Below are positions 8,958 to 18,800 of a stretch of DNA of 64,000 nucleotides, piece after piece. Origin of the DNA: Sinohyriopsis cumingii. Lineage: Eukaryota > Mollusca > Bivalvia > Unionida > Unionidae. The notes beneath the pieces are model-generated. The model searched no databases. It had not been told where the DNA came from and saw nothing but the letters and a program-made list of their open reading frames with translations. The translations under genes were made by a program, and so were the position numbers. Within the stretch, counting starts at the first letter, position 1; each line of letters opens with the position of its first letter. The DNA lies in contig CM068838.1 of the NCBI GenBank assembly GCA_028554795.2, positions 90,715,974-90,779,973 on the forward strand, written 5' to 3'.

Positions 8958-10044
8958 TCACTTCTTTTTATAGTCGATGACTTGCGAAGCGTCGATCCAA
9001 GAATCAAAACTGGGTGGATATCCTTTCCAACGTACTTTCACTTCTTTGACACGTCGTTTGCCCACTGTACGGGTTCTGCGTTCGAGAATGCTTTCGATGT
9101 CGTACACGTCGTCTTCTTTTTTGGTGACACGTTGTAACTCGGGCAAATAAAACGTTCCTTTGAGTACTTCTCCGTTCATGTCTTCGAATTTATAGACGGC
9201 AGGATGACGGCCATGCACTCGTCCATTGACACGAAACAATTCGGTCGTCCAGTTAGGTAAGTAACCTTTGTCGAAAGTGCGTTTGGTTTTCCCAATGCGT
9301 ACCCAATCTCCTACGACCAACTCTCCACTTTTCTTGGGGACAGCCCTCGTCGGGGACGTACCAAACAGGCGCTCAAACACCAACACTTCGTTGTCGGGAG
9401 TCACGTCTTGCGGGGCACGTCCGATGCTTCGATGGTAAGATTGGTTGTACGCTTGCACCAGGTGTGGTAAGATGTCGATGTGCTTCAGAGTGTGGTGATG
9501 CGTAAAATATTTCCACATGCGTTCTTTCAATGCTGGCTTTGGTTTCGGGATTCTCGATGGTAAAAAAATGAATGTCACGTTTCTTTAATTCTTTTTGGAA
9601 AGCTTGGTTCAGAAATTCGGTACCTTTGTCCGTTTGCCATCGAAGAGGGTGACGACCGCTTTGTTTCAACACCCGTTGCAGGGCTCGCACTCACTGGCTG
9701 CTCGATTTGGAAGTCAAGGGTACGACCCAGGCAAATTTGGAAAAGACGTCGACGACACAAAACAAATATTTGTAGCCACGATTGTAGCTGGCCAAATGAG
9801 AGACATCGGCTAAATCAGCTTGCCATTGATGATCGATGCCTTCCACTCGGGTGCGACTTCTGGCAAACTTGCGTCGAATGGGTTTGTGTAAAGTGTAGGT
9901 AGCTTGTTCTTGTAACCATCGTTGCACTTAAAGTAAACGGAGACTTTTCAGTCGCGTTTTGGCAGCACGATACAATTTTTGAACTCCTGCGTAACCTGCA
10001 GGATGCAAGGGATCGTAGTAAATGCTGGCTAAGACTTTTTCCAT
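8958..10044 (-). pseudogene. INT: Retroviral-type integrase with C-terminal chromodomain
   Basis: The DDE catalytic core is visible in pieces: first Asp in QWQADLADV (about 9815), second Asp in QTDKGTEF (about 9630), Glu in KASIER (about 9530). The C-terminal segment (VYDIESIL...VRWKGYPPSFDSWID) is a chromodomain, typical of Polinton integrases and thought to guide targeting to chromatin. The ATG at 10044 is followed by an in-frame TAA (9928-9930), an in-frame TGA (9691-9693) and a frameshift near 9520-9530, so this copy is dead. It would have created the 6-bp target duplication. Confidence 0.88.
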
Positions 10045-10064
10045 TTTTTTTTTGTGTTTGTGTG

Positions 10065-10694
10065 TTAATAAGGCACCCACTCTTGGAAGATGCTACTCTT
10101 TTTCTCTTGGGATATTTTCTTGGATTGCAATGCTTTGCGTGTGCGACCGGCAATAGGTGTTGAAGAGGAGAATGTCTGAGCGGGGGATATCGGTTCTTGT
10201 TTCACTTCTGTCTTCACTTTCTTTTTCTCTTGTGATGAAGAAGGGGTGGCCATCATCTTTTTAATCCATCCAAATCTGGAGGCAGGTGGTGTTGTTAACT
10301 TGCGTACTTGTTCTGGTGGAGTTTGAAACCCTTCTTCTTCTTCTTCTTTTCCTTTTTCTGTCTTGGTCACTGGTACTGGTGGTACTGGTACTGGTACTGG
10401 TGATGGTGCTGGACTTTTCATCAAGGTCTTAAAATCTTTCAGAGTGGGTAGAGCCGTTTCGTCTAAAGCTTTCTGGTGAAAGAGTTGCAGTCGTTGCAAA
10501 AGTTGACCGTACTTTTGCGATTTTTCTGTTTCGGACAAATCTTGGCGATCCATCAAGGACTGCAATTCGTGTTGTAACTGGGACATCTCGCTCAAATTGG
10601 GATTGGGAGGTAAATGCGGAGTGCGTTGTTCTTGCCACCGATGGTATTCCATCCATCGTTTGTAAGGTACTAAAGCTAGTTTTCGTCCTTCCAT
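10065..10694 (-). CDS. Conserved Polinton protein with N-terminal RKxxLVP motif
   Basis: 209 residues, intact, function unknown. It starts MEGRKLALVPYKRW, a start frequently seen in a conserved Polinton protein beside the integrase. A helical section with a Leu/Gln-rich EK..KYGQLLQRLQLF stretch lies around residues 45-75, followed by Pro/Val repeats and a Lys/Ser-rich tail. The tail contains sumoylation-like VKTE and VKQE strings. It lies 21 nt upstream of the integrase start on the same strand. A structural or nucleoprotein role is possible but not shown. Confidence 0.65.
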   Translation of the reverse strand: MEGRKLALVPYKRWMEYHRWQEQRTPHLPPNPNLSEMSQLQHELQSLMDRQDLSETEKSQKYGQLLQRLQLFHQKALDETALPTLKDFKTLMKSPAPSPVPVPVPPVPVTKTEKGKEEEEEGFQTPPEQVRKLTTPPASRFGWIKKMMATPSSSQEKKKVKTEVKQEPISPAQTFSSSTPIAGRTRKALQSKKISQEKKSSIFQEWVPY

Positions 10695-10743
10695 GGGGTT
10701 GTCAGGGGTCGATTCTGAGATCTTGGGACTTCCGAAGGCCTTT

Positions 10744-11146
10744 TTATCTTGCTCCCACCAGTCCTCCCAACATGGTTCCCAAGACTCCTTTCAGTATGGG
10801 GCCTAACAAGAGAGGCAAAATGACTCCACGTTGGACCAACATCTTCTTCTTTTGACGAATGGGAATTTTCTTTTGAACCATTTGGCGAAGAACGTGACGA
10901 TGTTTGCTTAAGCATTGTTTCTGGTGTTTGGACAAAGGGATCGTGCCTTTCAAGACGTTCAAACAATATTCGCACACGGTATCGATGACCTCTTTGGAGG
11001 CTGATTGAATGAGTTTTTTTTCGTAGAGGTGGAGAACCTTTGGACAGGACAGATAACATGTCCCCATGTTTGACTAAACGTGGTGGTAGTCCTTTTCTTT
11101 TCTTTCCTTGGGGTTTAGAAGAGGAATGTTTTCTGGAGGGGGACAT
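10744..11146 (-). pseudogene. Conserved Polinton small helical protein, one frameshift
   Basis: The readable C-terminal part (10744-11067 frame) has an EVIDTVCEYCLNVLKGTIPL core, a basic middle and a hydrophobic Gly-rich end (LLLGPILKGVLGTMLGGLVG). This order (IcECxxNvLxG, basic linker, hydrophobic tail) recurs in many Polintons. The basic N-terminus is in a different frame. The join falls in the run of eight T at about 11011-11018, so a single homopolymer slip separates them. Function unknown; a pVI-like membrane-active role is only a guess. Confidence 0.6.
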
Positions 11147-11170
11147 CTTTGCTTGTGGCTTCCAGGACAT

Positions 11171-11422
11171 TCACCAAACAGACACTAACATCGATGACTT
11201 AACACACGCTCTTTTATCTTTTTTTGGGGTGACTATCGCTTGGTCATAAAGGTGACAACGTTTTTTTCCAAAATCGCCAAGGAATCCTCCCCCTTGTTGA
11301 AGCCTCTTTTTCTTTGAACCACTGTGTCTTTTCTTAGGGTAACGTCGATGCTTGGCTAAGCGCTTTCTCGGATGACGAGTCTGCCTTTGTCTCTTTCTTT
11401 TTTGACTTCTTGGAGGTGACAT
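11171..11422 (-). CDS. Small very basic protein with Gly-rich hydrophobic patch
   Basis: About 83 residues from the ATG at 11422 (the longer frame to 11437 would start at GTG). The first 45 residues are mostly Arg, Lys, His and Gln, followed by LQQGGGFLGDFG. The composition fits a DNA-condensing core peptide like adenovirus pVII or mu, and a GGGFLG patch recurs in Polinton core proteins. Assignment is by composition and context only. It sits 24 nt upstream of the neighbouring core-type gene. Confidence 0.5.
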   Translation of the reverse strand: MSPPRSQKRKRQRQTRHPRKRLAKHRRYPKKRHSGSKKKRLQQGGGFLGDFGKKRCHLYDQAIVTPKKDKRACVKSSMLVSVW

Positions 11423-11465
11423 CTTTTGGAAGTTCACTGATACCCTACTTGGTCGCAGGCCTTTT

Positions 11466-12395
11466 TTATACTGGAACGCGTCGCCACTGATTGTCTTTAC
11501 GTCGTATCAGTTTGAGGACAGGCATGACACGTCGTGGAGGGGTACGCAACGGACTAAATCGAGCCAGTTCTTGCTTGGACAAATCCAGTAAACTTTGTAA
11601 CATGCCCGATCTTTCATGGACTTTGATTTTGGGAGAAGGTACTTTGTGAGCAGCAGCCACTGCCACTAAATTGGAGGGTCCTGCCACTGGGGAAGTTTTT
11701 TTTGAGGTTATCAACGGAGAAGTTCTTGGTGTGATCAACGTCTCCAAGTACTCTTCAGTTCTTGGTGTCATTAATGGAGAAGTGGATGAACGTGAGGCTG
11801 CCGGTGACCGTGTCACCGCCGTGGCAGGTCGTGGTTTGCGAGTGTAAAGTTGCGTCCTGGCCGAAGTGCCTCTCTTACGACTAGTTTTCTTCTGTGGACT
11901 TTTCTTTTTCTGGGGGCTTCTTTTCTTTTTCCGGGGTGGTGTCTGATCAGAGGAGGGTCCCGCCACTGGAGAAGTTCTTCTTCTTCTTGGGGACGTGGTC
12001 TTTTTCTTCTTCTTCTTGGGGCTTCGTTGGACTTTTTTCTTGGGGAGAAGTTTGGACGCATTAGGATCCCATCTTAATAGAAAGCGAATGATGACCCCTC
12101 CTAGAGTACCGCTCCCTCCAGGTTTCAAAATGATTTGTTTTTTGGTTTGAGTGTCGATGTGGGGATCGGCCAGTTGGACCAAAGCGACTTTGTTTCGATC
12201 GAAAAAGCGTTTGGTTTGATGAGAAATCTGAATGATTCCTTGGAGTAATTGACGTGCCGTCACCGTGAACCATCGTAAGACTTCTTTGAGACTAGCTTCT
12301 AAGACATAAGCTCGTATTTGTGGATTTTTTTCTCGACTGATGCCATACAAGGCACGAATCAATTTGACGGGAAGATGGGATTGAAGGGAAGTCAT
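11466..12395 (-). CDS. Polinton core protein with histone H1-like SPKK/SPRR tail
   Basis: 309 residues from the ATG at 12395 (the longer frame starts at TTG). Residues about 1-110 form a helical domain (RWFTVTARQLLQGIIQISHQ) ending in a KPGGSGTLGG loop, which resembles the neighbouring small helical protein. From about 120 to 200 there is a run of Ser-Pro followed by Lys/Arg clusters (SPKKKKKK, SPRRRR, SPQKKK), the DNA minor-groove binding type seen in histone H1 tails. The C-terminal part is Thr/Pro-rich with another basic end. A role in packing the virion genome is inferred. Confidence 0.6.
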   Translation of the reverse strand: MTSLQSHLPVKLIRALYGISREKNPQIRAYVLEASLKEVLRWFTVTARQLLQGIIQISHQTKRFFDRNKVALVQLADPHIDTQTKKQIILKPGGSGTLGGVIIRFLLRWDPNASKLLPKKKVQRSPKKKKKKTTSPRRRRTSPVAGPSSDQTPPRKKKRSPQKKKSPQKKTSRKRGTSARTQLYTRKPRPATAVTRSPAASRSSTSPLMTPRTEEYLETLITPRTSPLITSKKTSPVAGPSNLVAVAAAHKVPSPKIKVHERSGMLQSLLDLSKQELARFSPLRTPPRRVMPVLKLIRRKDNQWRRVPV

Positions 12396-12462
12396 GTTCA
12401 AAATGTGTGTGAGACAGACGAAAAGGGTCTGAGGTTTTTATAGATTTTTTTATGGAGTGAAA

Positions 12463-13191
12463 TTAAGTCGAGGACGGAGACGTGTACAGGACAGGCCCTC
12501 CATCTTGACACCAGTGGTGAAACAAGTGGGTACGAAATCGCAAATCCTCGGGGGTCGTAGGTTTCAAATCGACGAGTAAATAGGCGTGTGGCGTTCGAGT
12601 GGCATCGTCGTACGCTTGGGTCAGCCAAGGCGTTCCTAACTGTTTGGCTAAGACTTGCACTTGCGAATTATCTCGAGGGCTTTTGAACAAGACCACGTAA
12701 TGCGCATTGAGACTGATGGTGCGATGGGCTTTACTTTGTTGAAACAAATTTTGGGTGATGTAAACGACACTGGCATTACGGTGATGCCCTTTGCGCGTGA
12801 GCCACAGTTTAATTTCTTCTTCGTTTTCTCCTAACATGTCGTCGAAAATGACCAAATGGGTTTGACGGGAGTCAGAGACGATGCCGTCGTCTTCTTTAGG
12901 AATGCCTTCCACAAACACGGTGGAATCGCCTTGACTTTCTTGCAAGAGGCTGTACGCCGATTGCCACTCTTTGTAACACCACACGATCCGTTGAGGTGGC
13001 CGATCGATCAAATGATGTTTATGTTCGATCAAACGTTTGACGAATTCGGTTTTGCCTGAACCGCTAGGTCCAGCAATGAGCATGTTAAAGGGATGCCGAA
13101 GATACAAAGCCTCCCAACTGGCACGATCTAAGTGTTCGTCGATGACTTTGACAGTAGAGGAAGAGGGAGCAGAGACAGCAGAGGTAGCCAT
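12463..13191 (-). CDS. ATP: A32/FtsK-HerA type DNA packaging ATPase
   Basis: About 242 residues from the ATG at 13191; upstream codons to 13389 are open but outside the conserved region. Walker A is GPSGSGKT (residue about 42), Walker B is HLVIFDDML (about 117), and a motif-III-like VVYITQN follows (about 147). This set defines the genome packaging ATPase shared by Polintons, virophages and large DNA viruses. The frame is intact. AATAAA for this strand lies near 13260 and would serve the next upstream gene. Confidence 0.9.
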   Translation of the reverse strand: MATSAVSAPSSSTVKVIDEHLDRASWEALYLRHPFNMLIAGPSGSGKTEFVKRLIEHKHHLIDRPPQRIVWCYKEWQSAYSLLQESQGDSTVFVEGIPKEDDGIVSDSRQTHLVIFDDMLGENEEEIKLWLTRKGHHRNASVVYITQNLFQQSKAHRTISLNAHYVVLFKSPRDNSQVQVLAKQLGTPWLTQAYDDATRTPHAYLLVDLKPTTPEDLRFRTHLFHHWCQDGGPVLYTSPSST

Positions 13192-13351
13192 AGTGTGAGA
13201 AATGTCACTTGTGACACGAAAACAAACAAGACGAGAGTTTATATACCTTTTTAAGAACACGTTTATTGAACGTTTCATACATGAATACGAAAGATAAAAA
13301 TACATAAAAGCCAAAGGCTTAAGTACAAGGATAAAAGGCACATGATAACCA

Positions 13352-14002
13352 TTAACGTGGAATAGAAACAAGTGTCTGTACAACAACATGTTTTGGGTAA
13401 TGTTTTACCAGTTCTATAGTAGGGGGTAAGGTCACACAAGTGTCCTCCCGAAAGGGTCTTTCAGGCCTGTCCACGACAGTCCCGTCCTGGGTGACGGGTT
13501 CTTCTGGCACCGTTACTAACACGGGTTGAAAAGTAACTTTTTTCCTTGAACAACTCTCGTGCATACTGGGCCACTTCTTGGGTCCAAGCCTCAAAATCCC
13601 ATTCTTTCCAGGCACGGACATCTGTCCAATGGGAATGTAAGTCACAAGCTACACACACATCGTCATACACGTCTTGGGTAGCTAAAAGTTGACGAATCTT
13701 TTTTTTCCTGTTGAGATCGAGAAGTATCCAGATGAAAACGCAAGGCTTTGAGCAAAAGGAGTTTTTCGTGACCATTTAAGGCCATGGGGATGTGGTAAGT
13801 ACTGTTCGTAAAGAGTCCACAAAGAATAGGCTGGTAAACGAAATCCCAGAAAACAAGTCACTAAGAAACACACCACTTGTCGACCCAAATTGAATGGATA
13901 CAGTTCTTGTAATAATCGATGGTAATGATCCACGGTTTGAATATGGTCATTGAGTTCCTTCCACGGAATCTGTTCAATAATATGTGACATAATCCGTGGC
14001 AT
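13352..14002 (-). pseudogene. Unrecognised element A gene, two frameshifts
   Basis: Three overlapping frames with protein-like composition follow each other: 13682-14002 (ATG at 14002, Trp/Tyr-rich, with a hydrophobic QVVCFLVTCFLGFRLPAYSLW segment), 13461-13775 (DDVCVACDLHSHW... and a helical Trp-rich part) and 13352-13645 (Pro/Val-rich end). This looks like one gene of about 215 codons with two frameshifts. I recognise no family. An alternative is spurious overlap of short frames. It overlaps the 3' end of the adjacent F-box-like gene by 29 nt, like other tight joints in this element. Confidence 0.4.
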
Positions 14003-14471
14003 GGCAACTTGATTTTATAGTCTCTTTGTTTCGGAAGCAATAAAGGTAATTTCTAACTAGACATGTTCGTTCTCCAGTAGGGAATTTAAATGTTACATAC
14101 TGTAACTGAAACGTCAGAGTTTGTCTAGATGTTTCGTCTTTCTCTAAGCAGATTCCATGTAACAAATGTTGGTAATCTTTTAACTCGTCTTCCTCAATAC
14201 GTTGCAGTAAGTGAATCTCGAAGTAACCAAAATTACGAACGTCTAGTTCATCATCATTCACAAACTGAAAGTGTTCAACAAGGTCTGACCACTGAAAAAA
14301 TTTCTGACGAATCAGTCCTCTTATACCATTCAGGTACCAGTGGTTAAAGATCTGGTGACGTAACGGATGCAACTGTTCTTTACGTTTCACTTGCATTTTG
14401 ACCAGTTCTCGGTAAATCCCTTCTCTCAACTCCACAGGCAAGCCCAAAATGTTCTCTTGTAAAGTATCCAT
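13974..14471 (-). CDS. F-box-like protein, copy 1
   Basis: 165 residues from the ATG at 14471. The N-terminal LPVELREGIYREL stretch matches the start of an F-box (LPxEL...I...L), the Skp1-binding module of SCF ubiquitin ligases. The rest is a helical, Trp/His-containing part without a known repeat. Two paralogues follow at 14474-14696 and 14787-15167, and a fourth remnant is in fragment C. The F-box call rests on a short motif only; a general helix-rich viral protein is the alternative. Position next to a BIR gene suggests a host-interaction block. Confidence 0.45.
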   Translation of the reverse strand: MDTLQENILGLPVELREGIYRELVKMQVKRKEQLHPLRHQIFNHWYLNGIRGLIRQKFFQWSDLVEHFQFVNDDELDVRNFGYFEIHLLQRIEEDELKDYQHLLHGICLEKDETSRQTLTFQLQYVTFKFPTGERTCLVRNYLYCFRNKETIKSSCHATDYVTYY

Positions 14472-14473
14472 AA

Positions 14474-14696
14474 GTATATACACTATTTTTGGAATCCTTG
14501 GGTGGTGGCCAATAGCCTCGTTTACCTTTGTGCCTGATGTAATACCCACTCATAATCAGTCTTCTTATACTTTGGAACAGAGCATAATTTAAAAACGGTT
14601 GAATAACTTTGCGTTTGCGTTTCACTTGTATTTTAATCAGTTCTCGGTAGATGCGTTCTCTCAACTCCACAGGCAAATGTTCTCTAGCAAAGTATC
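14474..14696 (-). pseudogene. F-box-like protein, copy 2, truncated
   Basis: Retains the LPVELRERIYREL start and about 60 further codons but lacks the C-terminal half, and is frameshifted just after its ATG (14694) by a short deletion relative to its neighbours. It was probably produced by unequal recombination between the tandem copies. Confidence 0.55.
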
Positions 14697-14786
14697 CATG
14701 AATAGGTCATACTAAATCCTCTTTTGTCTGACACAAGACATGTACTGTTTGCACAGACATGGTTTTAATTCATTGTCGAATCTAAA

Positions 14787-15167
14787 TCATTTACTTACTA
14801 ATTTACACGTTACAATTCGTTCAGAAGTTTCCTCTTTCACCAAGTTGACATTGCGTACAAGATGTTGGTAATTCGTTAACTCTTCCTCTGGAATTCGATG
14901 CAGAACGTTTACAATGTAGTATATAGAATCGTCAATACCAAACCATTCCTTTCTAAAACCAGGGGGTCGTTGATCAATGTCTGTCCAATGGAACACTTTC
15001 AACTCAATCAGTCCTTGTATAGCATTCAGGTACCAGTGGTTCAAACACCGGTGACGTAACGGATGCAATTGTTCTTTACGTTTCACTTGTATTTTGCCCA
15101 GCTCTCGGTAAATGCGTTCTCTCAACTCCACAGGCAAGGCACGAATGTTCTCGTGTAAAGTATCCAT
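14787..15167 (-). CDS. F-box-like protein, copy 3
   Basis: 126 residues from the ATG at 15167, with the same MDTLxENI...LPVELRERIYREL start as copy 1, a shared KRKEQLHPLRH box and an NHWYLNAIQGLI helix. It ends earlier than copy 1. It begins 22 nt after the BIR gene's stop. Its counterpart in fragment C (49629-50002) is degraded. As with copy 1, the F-box assignment is tentative; a role in redirecting host ubiquitination is inference. Confidence 0.5.
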   Translation of the reverse strand: MDTLHENIRALPVELRERIYRELGKIQVKRKEQLHPLRHRCLNHWYLNAIQGLIELKVFHWTDIDQRPPGFRKEWFGIDDSIYYIVNVLHRIPEEELTNYQHLVRNVNLVKEETSERIVTCKLVSK

Positions 15168-15189
15168 GAACAGATTATGGTAAGTTACT

Positions 15190-15828
15190 TCAATGTCTCG
15201 GTCCCACTAAGGGTAAGTAATGACAATTCGGTGACCATCGAGCATGTTCTACGTAGGCCGAATCTTGCGGTTCCCAGTGGTGAAGTGACACACCGCAACT
15301 GAAGCACTTGACTTTATCTCCTTCGCCCAAGTAGAAAAATCCGGCTCTGGCTAATTCTTCGGGGGTCGGTCCTCCCAGATACTTAGGTCATTTTCCTTTG
15401 AACGATTGAAGACGATTTTCAAAGTCGCAGTATTCCGACAAACGCACAGGAAACGAATATTCGTCTTTCACAGGTTCGTTTCGATGAGGGTTGGGTGACA
15501 TGAACAGGAGTTTGCTCAGGGCTGGATGACATCCGTAGGGGGGTAGACGTGAAGGTGAACATTCCCCTTTAAAACGAAACCCAGTAAAATGTCCAAAAGG
15601 ACGAGCGGCATCACTTTCGCATCCCTCAGGTTTGACACGTACAGCATCACTTTCCATGATAGGGGTAGTGACACTAAAGTTCCCATGATGCTTTACGGTA
15701 TCGCTAAGGTCACAACGTACAGCATCGTACACATCGCAAGGCTCACAATCGCATTCCACTTCAGAAGCCCCACACTTGAATTGTGCCTTTCTAAACAACT
15801 TGTTTTGTGTTTCTCTGAAAATATTCAT
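15190..15828 (-). pseudogene. BIR-domain (IAP-type) protein with TGA at the conserved Trp
   Basis: About 213 codons from the ATG at 15828. The C-terminal 70 codons form a baculovirus IAP repeat: GGPTPEELARAGFFYLGEGD, then a zinc site of exact form C-x2-C-x16-H-x6-C. BIR proteins bind and block caspases or their regulators. The N-terminal half is Cys-rich and not recognised. A TGA at 15388-15390 sits where BIRs have Trp; the related copy in fragment C keeps TGG there, so this is a nonsense change. The gene overlaps nothing but follows the polymerase by about 35 nt. There is no RING domain. Capture from a host IAP is likely, since molluscs have many. Confidence 0.85.
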
Positions 15829-15863
15829 CTTGTTCGCTCGGTCTTGGTAGTCACAATGAACTA

Positions 15864-18800
15864 TCAATCTTGCCTAGGGTTCCTTTTTATATACAGACCA
15901 ATACCGACGTGTCCATACGGTAGGGTGAAATGATTGGGAAGTCGAACTCGCTTCTGGTACACGATTTGATAGACTTCTTCGAAGGGCCGACTGACGATGT
16001 GGTGAGTGGGTAAACGTACAATCTTGTTGGGTTGATAGGTGGTCACTTTAAAGTGTTCATCCTCTCCCGATTGCAAAGCTTCTTTCAATACCCCAAAGTT
16101 CACCACACGACTGGTACGATAATTCAGAATCAGTCCTTTCACTTTGCACGTCGCGTGCACTTCTCCTTGTTTGTCACGGTATTCGTAGCCGTAATTTTTT
16201 GGACCGCCACTGACGAAACTTAGAATCTTGTCGTCGGGATGCTCTTCTGTCCAGGCTCCTAAACGATCTCCTTCGATGTTAGGGTGCTGTTGACTCGGGT
16301 GAAGGATGTAAATGCAACTGTCCGTGTCAAAGGACAGGACGCGTTCTCCTAACAGTTCTAAAGCTTCGTACAATTTTAAGCGAGCATGGGCTGTCACGTA
16401 AGCCGCAATGATGACATTTCCAAAAGGGTCGTCTTGTACAAAGTCCAGATCTTCTTTGTAATTGACCAAGACCAAATCCTCACGAACGACGTCCACGTGT
16501 TTCATGTATTTGGTTTTGTCGTGAATCATCTGAAAGTAGCGGGAAGGTTCTGTCAAATACTCCGTCTTGGGTAAACACGGTCGTTGTGCCATTTTACCCC
16601 ACAAGCAATTTAACATCACTTTTGCAAACGATCGCCTGCCTTCGTTTTTCTCGATGTGGTCTAAAGAGATGCCTTCTTGTTCATAGTATTTCTCTTTGAA
16701 TTGTATTTGGTCTTCGGGAGTGTGACACCAGGAAGGATAGCCGCTGGCTTCTTGTTTCAGTTTCAAAAAGGCATCCACGTAGTCAGCGAAAATGCCTTTC
16801 TGACTGGGATCACCCTTGTGGTATTGTTGTGTCTTGGGAAAGTGGCAAATTTCGTACACTTCTAACAGTTGGTATCCCATGTCCAGAGCTTTGAACAATT
16901 CTACGCTGACCCAGGTTCCCGTCAAGGCACGTTCTTCCCGGCTGTGCTGACAAGGTTGGTCTTGGTTGCACGTTTCGGCACAAGTACGGCACAAAGGAAA
17001 CATCAGTTTGCCTTGACAATGGTGAGGTAAGACGGGATGGTATAGGTTCGTGGGAGGCAAAATTTTACACTTGATCAAGCCTTCGTATTGTCGAATGTTT
17101 TTCAGGTCGATGTGTTCCGTTAACAATTGCGGGTGCCCTGCAGGAAAGCGACAATATTTGCACACGTAGGGATACAACGAACACACGTCCAAGTATTTGA
17201 TTTCTTCTCCTTTCTCTTCGTCGGCTTGGTACAGCAAACAGGTGGCATTGGTCCTTCCTCCGTACAAACTATCCCTAGGGTTCAGCGGGTCCATGAACTG
17301 GTAACTTTCCACGAGGCGTTTAAACTCGGGATCGGTTTTCATACGGTGATCGTACTCGTGTTCCCACATTTCCACCACTTGGTATCCTTGCTGTTCTAAC
17401 TTTAGGCGTCGCTGACAAGTGTCCTGGTACAAGTCTTCCATGGTTCGTTGCAAAAACTGATTTTTAGTGCCACGGTCAGGGTAACAGACGGGACATCCAT
17501 GAAATAAGCAACCGTTAAACTCGTACACGATATTGGTGTTTTCTAAGTCCCAGCCATCGACCGAATACGTTCCGATGGTCTTTTCACCCCCTCCGTTGCG
17601 AGCATGCTGAATCCACTTGTCTTCCTTGTCGCACAAGTAATGTAACCAACGTAGGGCTTTGACCGAGTATTGACGTTTGACATAGTGGGTCGTTTGAGGG
17701 CTGATGACAGCTACGGTGTTTTCAGGCATGAATCGTTGCCGGTACACTAAGGAACACGCTTTGGCAATGGTGCAAGCTTCTTTCAAAGGATCGACCCCTC
17801 CGTGTTCCATGAACAGTTCTCGAAATTTTCCACAGCAGCGCCGTAAAATATCCACGTCGGAACAACAATACTTTAGCATTTCTTCTTGAAAGTCGAAAGG
17901 GTCCGAGGCGTGAGCCTGGTACCAAGCGTAGAAAGCTTCTCGTTGTTCGGTACGCATGTTGTCGGGGTCGTAATAGTGAGCCTCACGTAAATGGGGTAGA
18001 ACGGCGTGTTGATTGGCTTCCGTATTGAAAAAGTGTGGAAAGTACCCTTTAGCCATTTCTGTCAATCCAAACGTTTTAGGCATTCGGCTCAAAGGCATGG
18101 CCAAGTAACTCATAGAATCGTTAAACTGTACTTGTCCCACTTGCATGAAAATAATTTTGGCTCCGTTCAAAGTGACCTTAGGACGCTCGGTGCCTTGTTC
18201 CGTATAGTATCTCAAAAGAAACTGTCCATCGTATCCGGAAAATTTGTGAACCATCACCGTGGCATGACGATGACAATCTCCGTAACGTTCGATATCCTCT
18301 TGGCTCCACGTCTTGTCGATGGGGTCTAAGACCCATTGGGCAAAATCGGCTAACGTGTTCGGTCCCCGAAAGATTTTTTCACGCCCTCCGGGAATCTTGC
18401 TGCAGTGAGGGCAATGACTGAAGATAGGTCCTTGAATGCACTTCTCGCACGCTCGATGAGCCACGCAGAAATTAGGAATGTGAATGCCGGTCTCTTGCAT
18501 GCATTCGAAATCGAAAAAGATGAAATTGCCTTTCTTCTTCTTGTGACCATCCTCTTTCTCTGGTGGGGGTTGGTATTTTTGCACGTAGCATTGGTGTTCC
18601 AAGTCCACGATGTGGTGACAAATGTGACATTTTTTTCTTTCCTCGACATACGTGTGTCTTGGTACTGTTGGTACGTATGCCTTGTCTACACGTAGGGCAC
18701 AATCTCAGGAGTTGACAAGCACATTTCTTCTGTGAACCTTGTGTTTTCAAATGTTGTTGGTAACAGGTAGGGCTGACAAACGTGCGCAGACAAGTTGAAC

